Of a stretch of 64,000 bases of DNA, positions 9,027-18,512 are shown in pieces; the stretch's first letter is position 1, and every line of letters starts with the position of its first letter. Origin of the DNA: Acholeplasma sp. (lineage in GTDB: Bacteria > Bacillota_I > Bacilli_A > Acholeplasmatales > UBA5453); the NCBI GenBank assembly GCA_012839355.1, contig DUNK01000015.1, positions 1-64,000 on the forward strand. The letters are read 5' to 3'. The notes under the pieces were generated by a model that was not told the origin of the DNA, ran no database searches, and saw only the letters and a list, made by a program, of their open reading frames with translations. The position numbers and the translations under genes are program-made.

Positions 9027-9947
9027 TTATTCCCTTTCCTTTTTCGCTCTTGGATGATGAGCTTCATATTCTCTTTTTATTTTTTCATTACTAACATGTG
9101 TATATATTTGTGTAGTCTTTAAATGCTCATGTCCCAACAGCTCTTGAACGACTCTCAAGTCGGCTCCACCATTTAAAAGTGCTGTAGCAAAACTATGTCT
9201 TAACATATGGGGACTAACCTTAATATATTCACCTGCATCTTTGAATAATTTGTCAATAATTTTTCTTAGCCCTCTAGTAGATAAAGGCTCTCCCCGATAA
9301 TTTAAAATTAGTTTGTTTGTATTAGGGTCTTCACTCTTCGCTAATATTTTCACACGCGTATATGTTATATAGTCTTTTAACTCTCTTAAAAGTTCACCAT
9401 GAAGTATCCCAATTCGCTCTTTTTTACCTTTGCCTTTTATTTTAATTTGACGGTTGTTAAAATCAATCTGATTTAACTCTAAGTCACACAACTCTTCCGC
9501 CCTTAAACCAAGACTGAAAAGCATATCAAAAATAAGGTAATTTCTCTTTCCTAAATCTGTCGAACGATCAATCGAATCATAGACTAATTTTATCTCGTTT
9601 TTTGATAAAACTTTAGGAAGTTTTTTAGGCTGTTTTGGAGCCTTGATTCTCAGTGCGATATTAGCATCAATTAAACCCTCCATTTTTAAGAAACTATAAA
9701 AGGTTCTTAATGAAGATAATTTTCTAGAGATTGTTTTACTACTTAAACCCTTACTAGATAGATGATTTAAGAAATAGCCGAAGATTCTTTCTCTTTCCAC
9801 AATAAAAGAATCTCCAAATCCCTCACCTATCACAAATCCCCTAAATTCGTTCACGTCATAAATATAGCCGTTTACAGTGTTTGGAGAGTAATGTTTTTCA
9901 TAAACTAAATAGTCATTAAATTTCTCTAAAATTTGCTCATCAGACAC
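9027..9947 (-). CDS. XerC/XerD-type tyrosine recombinase
   Basis: SAM-like N-terminus; R...HMLRHSFAT..LGHEHLKTTQIYTHV catalytic motif. Confidence 0.93.
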   Translation of the reverse strand: MSDEQILEKFNDYLVYEKHYSPNTVNGYIYDVNEFRGFVIGEGFGDSFIVERERIFGYFLNHLSSKGLSSKTISRKLSSLRTFYSFLKMEGLIDANIALRIKAPKQPKKLPKVLSKNEIKLVYDSIDRSTDLGKRNYLIFDMLFSLGLRAEELCDLELNQIDFNNRQIKIKGKGKKERIGILHGELLRELKDYITYTRVKILAKSEDPNTNKLILNYRGEPLSTRGLRKIIDKLFKDAGEYIKVSPHMLRHSFATALLNGGADLRVVQELLGHEHLKTTQIYTHVSNEKIKREYEAHHPRAKKERE

Positions 9948-11237
9948 TTAATTTAATACCTCATCTATATACTCTAAAAGATACTTTTCACTACGTTCTT
10001 TATACAACTTTTTTCGTTCGCTTTTCTTATGTTTTTCTAGCAATGGCAATAGCCCAAAATTAGCATTCATAGGATTGAATTTATTATTAGGTTGTGCGAT
10101 ATAATTTGCAAGAGATCCAATGACTGTTTCTGGTGCTATTGGAACTATTTTTTTATTAGTCAAATATTGCTCCATATATATCCCCGAAAGTAATCCGCTA
10201 GAGGCACTTTCTAAATACCCTTCTACGCCAGTAATTTGCCCAGCGATAAAGATGTTAGGAAACTCCTTTGATTGATAAAAATTGTTAAGGATATTAGGCG
10301 AGTTAAAGTATGTGTTTTTGTGCATTACACCATACCTTAAAATTTCTGCTTTTTCTAGTCCTGGAATTAAAGATAATAACTTTTTCTGTTCAGAAAATTT
10401 AAGGTTTGTTTGAAAACCAACTAAGTTATACATACTCTTAATTGCATCATCTTGTCTTAACTGAACTACCGCAAAAGGTCTATTGCCGTTATATTCTAAA
10501 CCAACAGGTTTTAGTGGCCCATAAAGAAGTGTTTCAAACCCTCTTTTGGCTGAAACTTCTACTGGCAAACATGCCTCAAAAACTCCTACTTCAAATTCCT
10601 TTAAAGGAACAGTTTCAGCAGTAATTAAAAACTCATAAAACTTCTTATATTCTTCTTCTGTCATCGGACAATTATAATAAGCTGCCTCGCCTTTATCGTA
10701 TCTGCTTTTTAAATAACAGATATCTTTATTAATTGACTTTTCAGATATTATCGGGGCAACCGCATCAAAGAAGTTTAACTCTTCTTCGCCAAAAAGTTTT
10801 AATAAATTGTCTTTTAATCCATTAGAAACTAATGGCCCTGCCGCTATTATGATTGGTTCATTAACATCTATTTCTATCACTTCTTCATTAATAATCTCAA
10901 TGTTAGGATGTGCTTTAATTACATCTGTAATATAACTAGCAAAAAGTGTTCTATCAACTGCTAAACTTGAGCCCGCTTCAACTTCATGAAGATAAGCTGA
11001 CCTCATAACGATTGAGTTAAGTTTTTCCATTTCGCTTTTTAAAATCCCTATCGCATTTAGTGGGTCTTTACTCCTAAAAGAATTTGAACAGACAAGTTCA
11101 GCAAAAAGCCCAGTTTGATGGGCTGGTGTTGTTGTTTTAGGTCGCATTTCATATAACTTAACTTTGATGCCTTTATTTGCTAAATAGTGTGCTGCTTCAA
11201 CTCCTGCCAAACCAGCACCAATTACTTTTACTACCAT
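9948..11237 (-). CDS. trmFO: Methylenetetrahydrofolate-tRNA-(uracil-5-)-methyltransferase
   Basis: VIGAGLAGVEAAHYLA..., CSNSFRS, GQITGVEGYLESASSGLL. Confidence 0.96.
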   Translation of the reverse strand: MVVKVIGAGLAGVEAAHYLANKGIKVKLYEMRPKTTTPAHQTGLFAELVCSNSFRSKDPLNAIGILKSEMEKLNSIVMRSAYLHEVEAGSSLAVDRTLFASYITDVIKAHPNIEIINEEVIEIDVNEPIIIAAGPLVSNGLKDNLLKLFGEEELNFFDAVAPIISEKSINKDICYLKSRYDKGEAAYYNCPMTEEEYKKFYEFLITAETVPLKEFEVGVFEACLPVEVSAKRGFETLLYGPLKPVGLEYNGNRPFAVVQLRQDDAIKSMYNLVGFQTNLKFSEQKKLLSLIPGLEKAEILRYGVMHKNTYFNSPNILNNFYQSKEFPNIFIAGQITGVEGYLESASSGLLSGIYMEQYLTNKKIVPIAPETVIGSLANYIAQPNNKFNPMNANFGLLPLLEKHKKSERKKLYKERSEKYLLEYIDEVLN

Positions 11238-11759
11238 CTAATCTCTATCCTCAAAAAAGAGTCTCGTATCTTTAAGTCTGGTAAAAATATAACTTGTAAC
11301 AAGTGCAATCAATAGTGAGAATGCCGGCAATACTGCGAGTCTTGTTGTTAGACTACCAGTTGCTCCACCCCAAGAAAAATGAACCCATATCGCAAATGTA
11401 TTACAAATAGTTGCAACTAAATATGTTAAAAAGATTACGACCCACCATTTAACTCCTTTTGCTTCTCTTGTTAATAAACAAGGAATTAGTGCCCAAGCAA
11501 TTGTTGAGAAAACAAACATCGGTAAATATCCTAAAACTATTCCACTAACAGTATCTGCAACTAACGCAATTAAAAAAGCATAGTATGGACCTAAAAATAA
11601 TCCTGAAAGAATTAAAGGAATACTATAAAAAGGAAAACCGAAAAAATCGGTTTGAATCCATAAGTCAAATGCTAATTTTATTACAACACTTAAGGCTGCA
11701 AGAACAGCGCTTAGTGTTAATTTATAAACTGCTTCTCTATTTTTTGTCAACTCAAGCAC
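11238..11759 (-). CDS. ECF transporter S component, probably folate-family
   Basis: Small integral membrane protein with FolT-like pattern (SIPLILSGLFLGPYYAFLIALVADTVSG); next to folate-dependent trmFO. Confidence 0.7.
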   Translation of the reverse strand: MLELTKNREAVYKLTLSAVLAALSVVIKLAFDLWIQTDFFGFPFYSIPLILSGLFLGPYYAFLIALVADTVSGIVLGYLPMFVFSTIAWALIPCLLTREAKGVKWWVVIFLTYLVATICNTFAIWVHFSWGGATGSLTTRLAVLPAFSLLIALVTSYIFTRLKDTRLFFEDRD

Positions 11760-11771
11760 CTCTTTGGAAAG

Positions 11772-12941
11772 TTATATTATTTTCATTTCCTTAGCAACAT
11801 TATAAATTATGTTTGCTGCTTTATCAAGTTGTTCTTTTGTATGTAATGCAGTAGGCATTAATCTTAGTCTTGCTGTATTAAGTGGAACAGTTGGGAAAAC
11901 AATCGCCGATGTAAAGACACCATTATCAAGTAGTTTTTTAGAAAACTCTATCGCAAGTGCTTCATCTTTAACGATTAAAGGTGTGATAGGTGTTTGACTA
12001 TTGCCTAAATCAAAACCTCTATCTTTTAACACCTTTTTAAAATAATTAGCATTGTCCCATAACTTATTAGTATACTCATCTGAACTTTCTAATAATTCAA
12101 AAGCTTTAATGATTGCTGCTGCTGCACTTGGCATAATTGTAGTTGAAAATAGTTGTGGTCTGCCTCTATTTAATAGGTAGTCTCTTGCTTCTTTACTACA
12201 AGCAATATAACCACCAACTACACCTATCGCTTTTGATAATGTTCCCATCACAAAATCAACTTGACCATTTAAACCAAAATGATCAACAGTCCCGCGACCA
12301 TTTTTACCCAAGACACCACTACCATGTGCATCATCAACATATGTATATGCTTTATACTTTTTAGCTAGTCTAACTATCTCTTTTAAATTAGCTAAATCTC
12401 CATCCATAGAAAATACTCCGTCAGTAATAATTAAGACATTATTATATTCCTTTCTTTTCTCTTTCAAGATTCTTTCTAAGTCTTCCATATCGCTATGTTT
12501 ATAGATTGCTTTATCGGCTCTAGAAAGTCTCACTCCATCAATGATTGAAGCGTGATTTAATTCATCAGAAATGATTAAGTCTCCGCGTTCAACAACTGCT
12601 TGAATAACCCCCAGGTTAGCCATATACCCGCTTTGGAACGTTAACGCAGCCTCTTCTTTTTTAAACTCGGCAATCTTCTTGTCTAACTCTTCATGGATAG
12701 TCATATTGCCGATAATTGTACGAACTGCTCCAGCTCCCACACCATACTTATCTAATGCTTCTTTTGCACTCTTAATTAACTCTGGATGATTCGCAAATCC
12801 TAAATAGTTATTTGATGATAAATTAATAACTTTTTTACCATTTAAAATTAACTCTGCTTCACATGGCCCATCACTAACTGGCGGCAGTTTAAATATCTTA
12901 TCATCTTTAAGCTTTTTTAATTTATCTTTAATCATTTTCAC
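11772..12941 (-). CDS. kbl: Glycine C-acetyltransferase (2-amino-3-ketobutyrate CoA ligase)
   Basis: PLP alpha-oxoamine synthase motifs ([38 protein letters not shown]); adjacent to tdh. Confidence 0.92.
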   Translation of the reverse strand: MKMIKDKLKKLKDDKIFKLPPVSDGPCEAELILNGKKVINLSSNNYLGFANHPELIKSAKEALDKYGVGAGAVRTIIGNMTIHEELDKKIAEFKKEEAALTFQSGYMANLGVIQAVVERGDLIISDELNHASIIDGVRLSRADKAIYKHSDMEDLERILKEKRKEYNNVLIITDGVFSMDGDLANLKEIVRLAKKYKAYTYVDDAHGSGVLGKNGRGTVDHFGLNGQVDFVMGTLSKAIGVVGGYIACSKEARDYLLNRGRPQLFSTTIMPSAAAAIIKAFELLESSDEYTNKLWDNANYFKKVLKDRGFDLGNSQTPITPLIVKDEALAIEFSKKLLDNGVFTSAIVFPTVPLNTARLRLMPTALHTKEQLDKAANIIYNVAKEMKII

Positions 12942-13977
12942 TTACCTTTATTACTATTTTCCCACAGTCTTTTTGACTGAACACTTTAAAGGCTTTATCC
13001 ATTTCATGAAACTTAAATTCATGTGTAACTATTTTATGTAATTTGAATCTTGGACTCTTTAAAATGCTTCTAATTTGATCCCAGTTTTCATACATCTTTC
13101 TACCTGTCACACCATATAATGTTAAGCCTTTAAATACTATTTCATTAAAGTCAATGTTTGTTCTTTCATCAAAGATGCCTAAAAGGGAAATTGCTCCACC
13201 TTTTTTAATGTACTGTAACGATTGATTTAACGCTACATTGTTTCCTGAAAATTCACAAACAACATCAACACCTAAACCACCAGTCTCTTCTAAAACTCTT
13301 TTAACCACATCTTCATTTATTGGATCAATCGCAACATCTGCGCCCATCTTTAAACTTAATTTTCTTCTGCTATCAACAGGTTCAATTGCAATAATTTTAC
13401 TTGCACCCATAATCTCTAAAACATTAGTCCCCATTAAGCCAATTGGTCCACAACCAACAACTGCAACAGTTTTTAAACTAACATCAAAGTGAGTTACTGT
13501 ATGAACCGCATTTCCAAGAGGTTCTAAAACAGATAAATATTTTGGGTCTAAACCACTATCATCTACATATAGATTATCTTCTGGCATAATAATATATTCA
13601 CTAAAAGCTCCATCGATATCTACACCGATAATTTTTGTATTAACACAAATATGGCCTTGGCCTTTTCTACAAAACTCACACTTACCGCAAACAACATGTG
13701 TTTCGCTAGCGACTATATCACCTACTTCTACTCTTGACACTTCGCTACCAACTTTTTCAACTCTTCCAGAAAACTCATGACCAACAACTAGCGGAGGTTT
13801 AATTCTCTGTTGTGCCCACTCATCCCAATTATAAATATGTAAATCTGTACCGCATAAAGAAACATTTAAAACTTTAATTAAAACTTCATGCGACTTTAAC
13901 GTTTCATCAAACTCCTTTTCGATAAATGTTAAGCCCTTTTCTTTTTTTAATTTTGAATATGTTTTTATCTTTCTCAT
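12928..13977 (-). CDS. tdh: L-threonine 3-dehydrogenase, zinc-dependent
   Basis: MDR family: [32 protein letters not shown]; partner kbl downstream. Confidence 0.92.
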   Translation of the reverse strand: MRKIKTYSKLKKEKGLTFIEKEFDETLKSHEVLIKVLNVSLCGTDLHIYNWDEWAQQRIKPPLVVGHEFSGRVEKVGSEVSRVEVGDIVASETHVVCGKCEFCRKGQGHICVNTKIIGVDIDGAFSEYIIMPEDNLYVDDSGLDPKYLSVLEPLGNAVHTVTHFDVSLKTVAVVGCGPIGLMGTNVLEIMGASKIIAIEPVDSRRKLSLKMGADVAIDPINEDVVKRVLEETGGLGVDVVCEFSGNNVALNQSLQYIKKGGAISLLGIFDERTNIDFNEIVFKGLTLYGVTGRKMYENWDQIRSILKSPRFKLHKIVTHEFKFHEMDKAFKVFSQKDCGKIVIKVSEND

Positions 13978-14032
13978 GCTATCCCCCTCTTCAACTTTAA
14001 TTATACACTATATAATTAATTATTTAACTTTT

Positions 14033-15166
14033 TCACAACAAATACCAATTTATTTTCTTTTTACCTTCTAAGTCCAACAACTTATTAGTTTTACTAAAAA
14101 TACCAGAACCATTAAAGCCTCTAAAACATGATAAAGGGGAAGGATGACTAGTCTTTAAAATTACATGATTTTGATTAGTGATTTTCTTTTCATATTGTTG
14201 AGCAGGACCACCTAACAATAAATAGATAACAAAATCTTTTTCTTGCAGTAATTTTATTACTTCATCGGTAAATATTTCCCACCCAAAGCCTTTATGGCTC
14301 ATCGGTCTCCCTTCACTTACAGTTAAAATGGTATTTAATAATAGTACTCCTTGTTTAGCCCAACCAGTTAAATCTCCATGATTAGGCATTGGTTTTTTAT
14401 ATTCTCTTTCAATCTCTTTATAAATATTAACTAAGCTTGGTGGCATCTTCACATCTTTATTTACACTAAAACAAAGACCCATCGCCTGATGTTCGTTATA
14501 GTACGGATCTTGACCAATTATAACTACATTAACATCATCAAAACTAATTAATTCTAATGCTTTAAACCAGTTTTCTTTTTGAGGAAATATTTTGTTTGTT
14601 TTAGCTTCTTCTTTTATTTTTTCTAATAACTTTTTAAAATAAGGTTTTTCACTTTCTTGTCTAATTAAATCTTGAAAACCAAATTTTCTTTCCATAATAT
14701 AATCATCCATATAATAACCTTCTCCAATTGGACTTTTATCTTCTTTTGTTTCTTTAAAGCCCAATCTTTTATAAGCGTTTATCGCTATCTCATTTTCTTT
14801 ATTTACTCTAAGTGTGATTGTTTTCTTTTTATTTATTAAGTAATTAATCACCTTACTTAAATAGCCTTTTTGTCTATAGTCTTTTAAAATATAAACTTTT
14901 GATAAAAAGATTTCTTCACCTTCTAAAAAAGAGAAAAAACCAACTTCCTTATTTTCCTCACAAATTAAAAAATAATCATATCGGTCTATAGTTATTTGCG
15001 TATAAACAGATTCATAAGATTGAAACTTCTCAACCATATAGTTGATTTGTTCCGGAGAAAGAGTGTTCTTATATGCTTCATGCCAAATTATATTAGCAAG
15101 TTCTGCAACTTTTTTGATTGTTTCATCACTATTAACAACTTTGAACACTTTCCTCACCTTCTTCAT
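14033..15166 (-). CDS. Fusion: N-terminal GNAT acetyltransferase + C-terminal uracil-DNA glycosylase
   Basis: aa ~1-165 GNAT (YILKDYRQKGYLSKVINYLI, RVNKENEIAINAYKRLGF); aa ~168-377 family-1 UNG (GQDPYYNEHQAMGLCFSV, HPSPLSCFRGF). Confidence 0.92.
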   Translation of the reverse strand: MKKVRKVFKVVNSDETIKKVAELANIIWHEAYKNTLSPEQINYMVEKFQSYESVYTQITIDRYDYFLICEENKEVGFFSFLEGEEIFLSKVYILKDYRQKGYLSKVINYLINKKKTITLRVNKENEIAINAYKRLGFKETKEDKSPIGEGYYMDDYIMERKFGFQDLIRQESEKPYFKKLLEKIKEEAKTNKIFPQKENWFKALELISFDDVNVVIIGQDPYYNEHQAMGLCFSVNKDVKMPPSLVNIYKEIEREYKKPMPNHGDLTGWAKQGVLLLNTILTVSEGRPMSHKGFGWEIFTDEVIKLLQEKDFVIYLLLGGPAQQYEKKITNQNHVILKTSHPSPLSCFRGFNGSGIFSKTNKLLDLEGKKKINWYLL

Positions 15167-15249
15167 ATCTATTATACTATAATTTAAACTATTAACTTAT
15201 AAAAAAAGACCTAATCCTTAAATTTTGAAGTGCTCCCCATTTAGTATAA

Positions 15250-15281
15250 ACAAGAAAAAAGGTTGCACGAGGCAACCCTTT
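15250..15281 (-). terminator. Terminator downstream of gap
   Basis: Minus strand AAGGGTTGCC-TCGT-GCAACCTTTTTTC hairpin with T-run. Confidence 0.8.
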
Positions 15282-15294
15282 AATTATTTAATGC

Positions 15295-16299
15295 TTATTT
15301 TAAATGAGTCATATAAGTTAAAGTTCTAATTAATTGTGCTGTGTATGCCATTTCGTTATCATACCAAGCCATAACTTTAACCATTTGTTTACCATTTGCA
15401 TCAATTAATTGTGTAGTACCAGCATCAAATACTGCACCTAATAAACCAATTACGTCGCTGCTTGCGATTGGATCTTCAGTATATACTAAAGTTTCATTAG
15501 AAGCTTTTTTGAATGCTGCGTTAATTTCTTCTACAGTAGCTTTTTTGCTTAATTCAACTGTTAAGTCAACAATTGATCCTGTGATAACTGGAACTCTTAA
15601 AGCTTGACCAGTTAATTTTCCGTTTAAGTGAGGTAATACTTTACCAACAGCTTTTGCTGCTCCTGTTGAAGCAGGGATAATGTTTGCTGCTGCAGCTCTT
15701 CCTCTTCTTGACATATATCCACTCTTGTGAGTGCCGTCTAATACTGCTTGGTTATTTGTATAAGCATGAACTGTTGTCATAAGACCATGTTCAACTCCAA
15801 AGTTTTCATCTAATACTTTAACCATTGGTGCTAAACAGTTTGTTGTACAACTTGCTGCTGAAACGATTTTTTCAGATCCATCTAAAGTGTTTTCGTTTAC
15901 TCCATAAACAACCATTTTAATGTCGCCTTTACCAGGTGCGCTTAATAATACTTTTTTAGCACCCGCTTTAAGGTGTTTGCCAGCTTTATCTTCTGATAAG
16001 AAGAAACCTGTACATTCTAAAACAACATCTACTCCTAATTCTTTCCATGGTAAATTTTCAGGGTCTGCTTCTGCAAAGATAAGAGATTCCTTACCATCAA
16101 CCACTAACTTACCATCAACCACTTTAATATCGCGGTCAAATCTTCCTTGAGCTGTATCGTATTTTAATAAATACGCTAACTCATCAGCATTAGATAAATC
16201 ATTTAATGCTACAACATCGTAATTAGCATCATCATGCATTAAGCGATATGCTAAACGACCAATACGTCCAAATCCATTAATTGCTACTTTAATAGCCAT
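15295..16299 (-). CDS. gap: Glyceraldehyde-3-phosphate dehydrogenase
   Basis: INGFGRIGRLAYR, SAASCTTNCLAP, WYDNEMAYTAQLIRT. Confidence 0.98.
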   Translation of the reverse strand: MAIKVAINGFGRIGRLAYRLMHDDANYDVVALNDLSNADELAYLLKYDTAQGRFDRDIKVVDGKLVVDGKESLIFAEADPENLPWKELGVDVVLECTGFFLSEDKAGKHLKAGAKKVLLSAPGKGDIKMVVYGVNENTLDGSEKIVSAASCTTNCLAPMVKVLDENFGVEHGLMTTVHAYTNNQAVLDGTHKSGYMSRRGRAAAANIIPASTGAAKAVGKVLPHLNGKLTGQALRVPVITGSIVDLTVELSKKATVEEINAAFKKASNETLVYTEDPIASSDVIGLLGAVFDAGTTQLIDANGKQMVKVMAWYDNEMAYTAQLIRTLTYMTHLK

Positions 16300-16395
16300 A
16301 TTAAAAATCCTCCTTCATTTGATTTTACCATTATTATTTTATCATTAAATAATAAATATTCAATATTATTTATAACAATATTCTAATGTAAGCGT

Positions 16396-17157
16396 TTAAG
16401 TTCTAGAAATAAATTTTTCTTTCAGTCTTTTTGGGAAATTTTGGGTGCTTTTTCTTAAAAATTTAACCTTTTTTTCACTAACTCTTACTTTAATTTCATC
16501 AACCTTTTGATATGTTACAAAAGTTCTATCAACTGAAATATCAAAGTATTTACTTTGAGGTTTGATTAAAACTTCTCGATCCTTGTTTAAAATTAATGGT
16601 GTAATTACTCTTTTATCTATTGTTTCAAATGGAGCCATTAATACTAGTTGCATCAACTCTAAATCTCGATCAACCACTGCCCCCTTTAAACTTTTGTTGT
16701 AGGCTGTTGAACCAGAAGGTGTAGATATACAAACGCCATCAGCTCTTATATCCATTAACTCAGTCCCATCAACGAAAATCTTCCCTTCAAACAAATGATG
16801 GTTAACAAACACAACAACCTCATTTAAGGCATAATCAACTTTGCCATCTATTTCAACTTCAAGTACTGGATATTTTATTATATTAGTTTTATCATCTAAC
16901 ATCTTAATTAATTCATTAAGTTCTTCTGGTAAAAACTCTGTATAAAAACCTATGTTACCTGTATTAATCGCAACTAACGTAATCTCATTTAATAAATAAA
17001 TATATTTTCTAACCGCATCTAAAACAGTGCCATCGCCACCAACACTAAAAACTATGCTCGGCTTAGCCTCATCATATGTTCCATTTATAGTTTCTTTTAT
17101 TTTTTTAGTTAATTCTTTAGATACATAATCATCTTTCGCTACAATACTATATCGCAT
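16396..17157 (-). CDS. nadK: NAD kinase
   Basis: SVGGDGTVLDAVR, NTGNIGFYTEF, DGVCISTPSGSTAYNKSLKGAV. Confidence 0.95.
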   Translation of the reverse strand: MRYSIVAKDDYVSKELTKKIKETINGTYDEAKPSIVFSVGGDGTVLDAVRKYIYLLNEITLVAINTGNIGFYTEFLPEELNELIKMLDDKTNIIKYPVLEVEIDGKVDYALNEVVVFVNHHLFEGKIFVDGTELMDIRADGVCISTPSGSTAYNKSLKGAVVDRDLELMQLVLMAPFETIDKRVITPLILNKDREVLIKPQSKYFDISVDRTFVTYQKVDEIKVRVSEKKVKFLRKSTQNFPKRLKEKFISRT

Positions 17158-17239
17158 AAATTCTTCTCCTATATTCTAAATATACCATAAATTTACTGGA
17201 TATGATAAAATTATATTAATAATTTGAAGGAGTTTACTA

Positions 17240-17803
17240 ATGCAACTAGAAAGAGAAATTGAATTTAAAACTGAGATTAATGAAAGAGAATATAATGCTC
17301 TTATTAAACAATTTAATCTTCAAAATAACATCTATAAACTAACTAATCATTATTTTGAAACTGCTACAAAAACCTTAAAGAAGGAAGGTAAAACTTTAAG
17401 AATTAGAGTTAAAGATGATGAAGAATATCAACTAACGTTAAAATCCAGCAAAAGAAACATCGCCAACGAGGCTCATTTTACATTAAAAAAAGATGAAGCA
17501 ATTAAAATGATTTTAGAGGGCTTCAACTTAAAACATTTATTTGATAAAGATATCAATGTTTATCCTTATGGAAAACTAACAACCTATAGATGTCAAATGC
17601 CTTATAAGGATGGTGAACTCTTTTTTGATAAAATAGAATATTACGGCATTACTAAATATGAAATAGAATATGAAGCTAAGTATTATGGTTTAGGATATAA
17701 AATATTTATGAACTTCCTTAAAGAACATAATATTAAATATATATCAACAATTAAAAAATCAGGAAGAGTATTTAATTATTTAGAACGAAATCAAACAAAA
17801 TAA
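17240..17803 (+). CDS. CYTH domain protein (YjbK-like)
   Basis: EREIEFKTEINEREY; LRIRVKDDEEYQLTLKS pattern. Confidence 0.88.
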   Translation: MQLEREIEFKTEINEREYNALIKQFNLQNNIYKLTNHYFETATKTLKKEGKTLRIRVKDDEEYQLTLKSSKRNIANEAHFTLKKDEAIKMILEGFNLKHLFDKDINVYPYGKLTTYRCQMPYKDGELFFDKIEYYGITKYEIEYEAKYYGLGYKIFMNFLKEHNIKYISTIKKSGRVFNYLERNQTK

Positions 17804-17828
17804 AAGCCCTATGAAAAGGGCTTTTATA
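17804..17828. terminator. Bidirectional hairpin AAAAGCCC-TATGAA-AAGGGCTTTT
   Basis: Symmetric stem between convergent genes with T-run on both strands. Confidence 0.75.
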
Positions 17829-17832
17829 TTGC

Positions 17833-18309
17833 TTACTGTTTATTTTTTTCTGCTTGCAACTCTAGTCTAATTTCTTCGAAATAGCGTTTTAATTGTGTTT
17901 GATAGTCACATGGCCCACCGTCTAACGGTAAGTTTTTGCACATTACGTATTCACGAAGTCGTTTCGGTACGAATATTCTAATCTCTTCGTCGTTATAACC
18001 GACTTGCATTCTTTTATCATCAACAATAATCGGTCGTTTTAAGACACTCGGATTATCTAATATAAAATTCATTAACTCTTTGACAGTCATTTCATCTGGA
18101 TTTAAGTTTTCATCTTGATACACTTTTGAACGTGTTGAGATAATATCATCAAACCCATTTTCTGCATTTTTAAGCATCTTATAAATGTCTTCATAAGTTA
18201 TGCTGTTAGATAATAGATTCTTTTCTGTATATGGCAATCTATGATCTTCAAGCCATTTTTTCGCTTTTCGACAAGATGAACAACTAGGTGTTGTATAAAT
18301 AGTAATCAT
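17833..18309 (-). CDS. spx: Spx/ArsC-family transcriptional regulator
   Basis: MITIYTTPSCSSCRKAKKWL CxxC motif; RPIIVDDKRMQVGYNDEEIRIFVP; ATG at 18309 preceded by AAGGAGG (ORF track starts upstream at 18375). Confidence 0.92.
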   Translation of the reverse strand: MITIYTTPSCSSCRKAKKWLEDHRLPYTEKNLLSNSITYEDIYKMLKNAENGFDDIISTRSKVYQDENLNPDEMTVKELMNFILDNPSVLKRPIIVDDKRMQVGYNDEEIRIFVPKRLREYVMCKNLPLDGGPCDYQTQLKRYFEEIRLELQAEKNKQ

Positions 18310-18512
18310 GTCAACGCCTCCTTCTTTGGCACAGATATTCTTCTGCAGCTTTTCTAGCCACATTATATTATACACATTTTAAATAAATAATACAATATGT
18401 TTTTAAATTTAATATATTTATACCTTAATTCTTTCTTTTATCTACATAGCTAGATAATTGTTAATTGTTGTTAAATTTGTTATACTTATTACATTATGAA
18501 GGGATGATGAAA

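Noticed and set aside
9027-9947. Tyrosine recombinase as evidence of an integrative element
   Set aside because: XerC/D-like sequence within a housekeeping gene cluster; no att-like repeats, tRNA or phage genes nearby.
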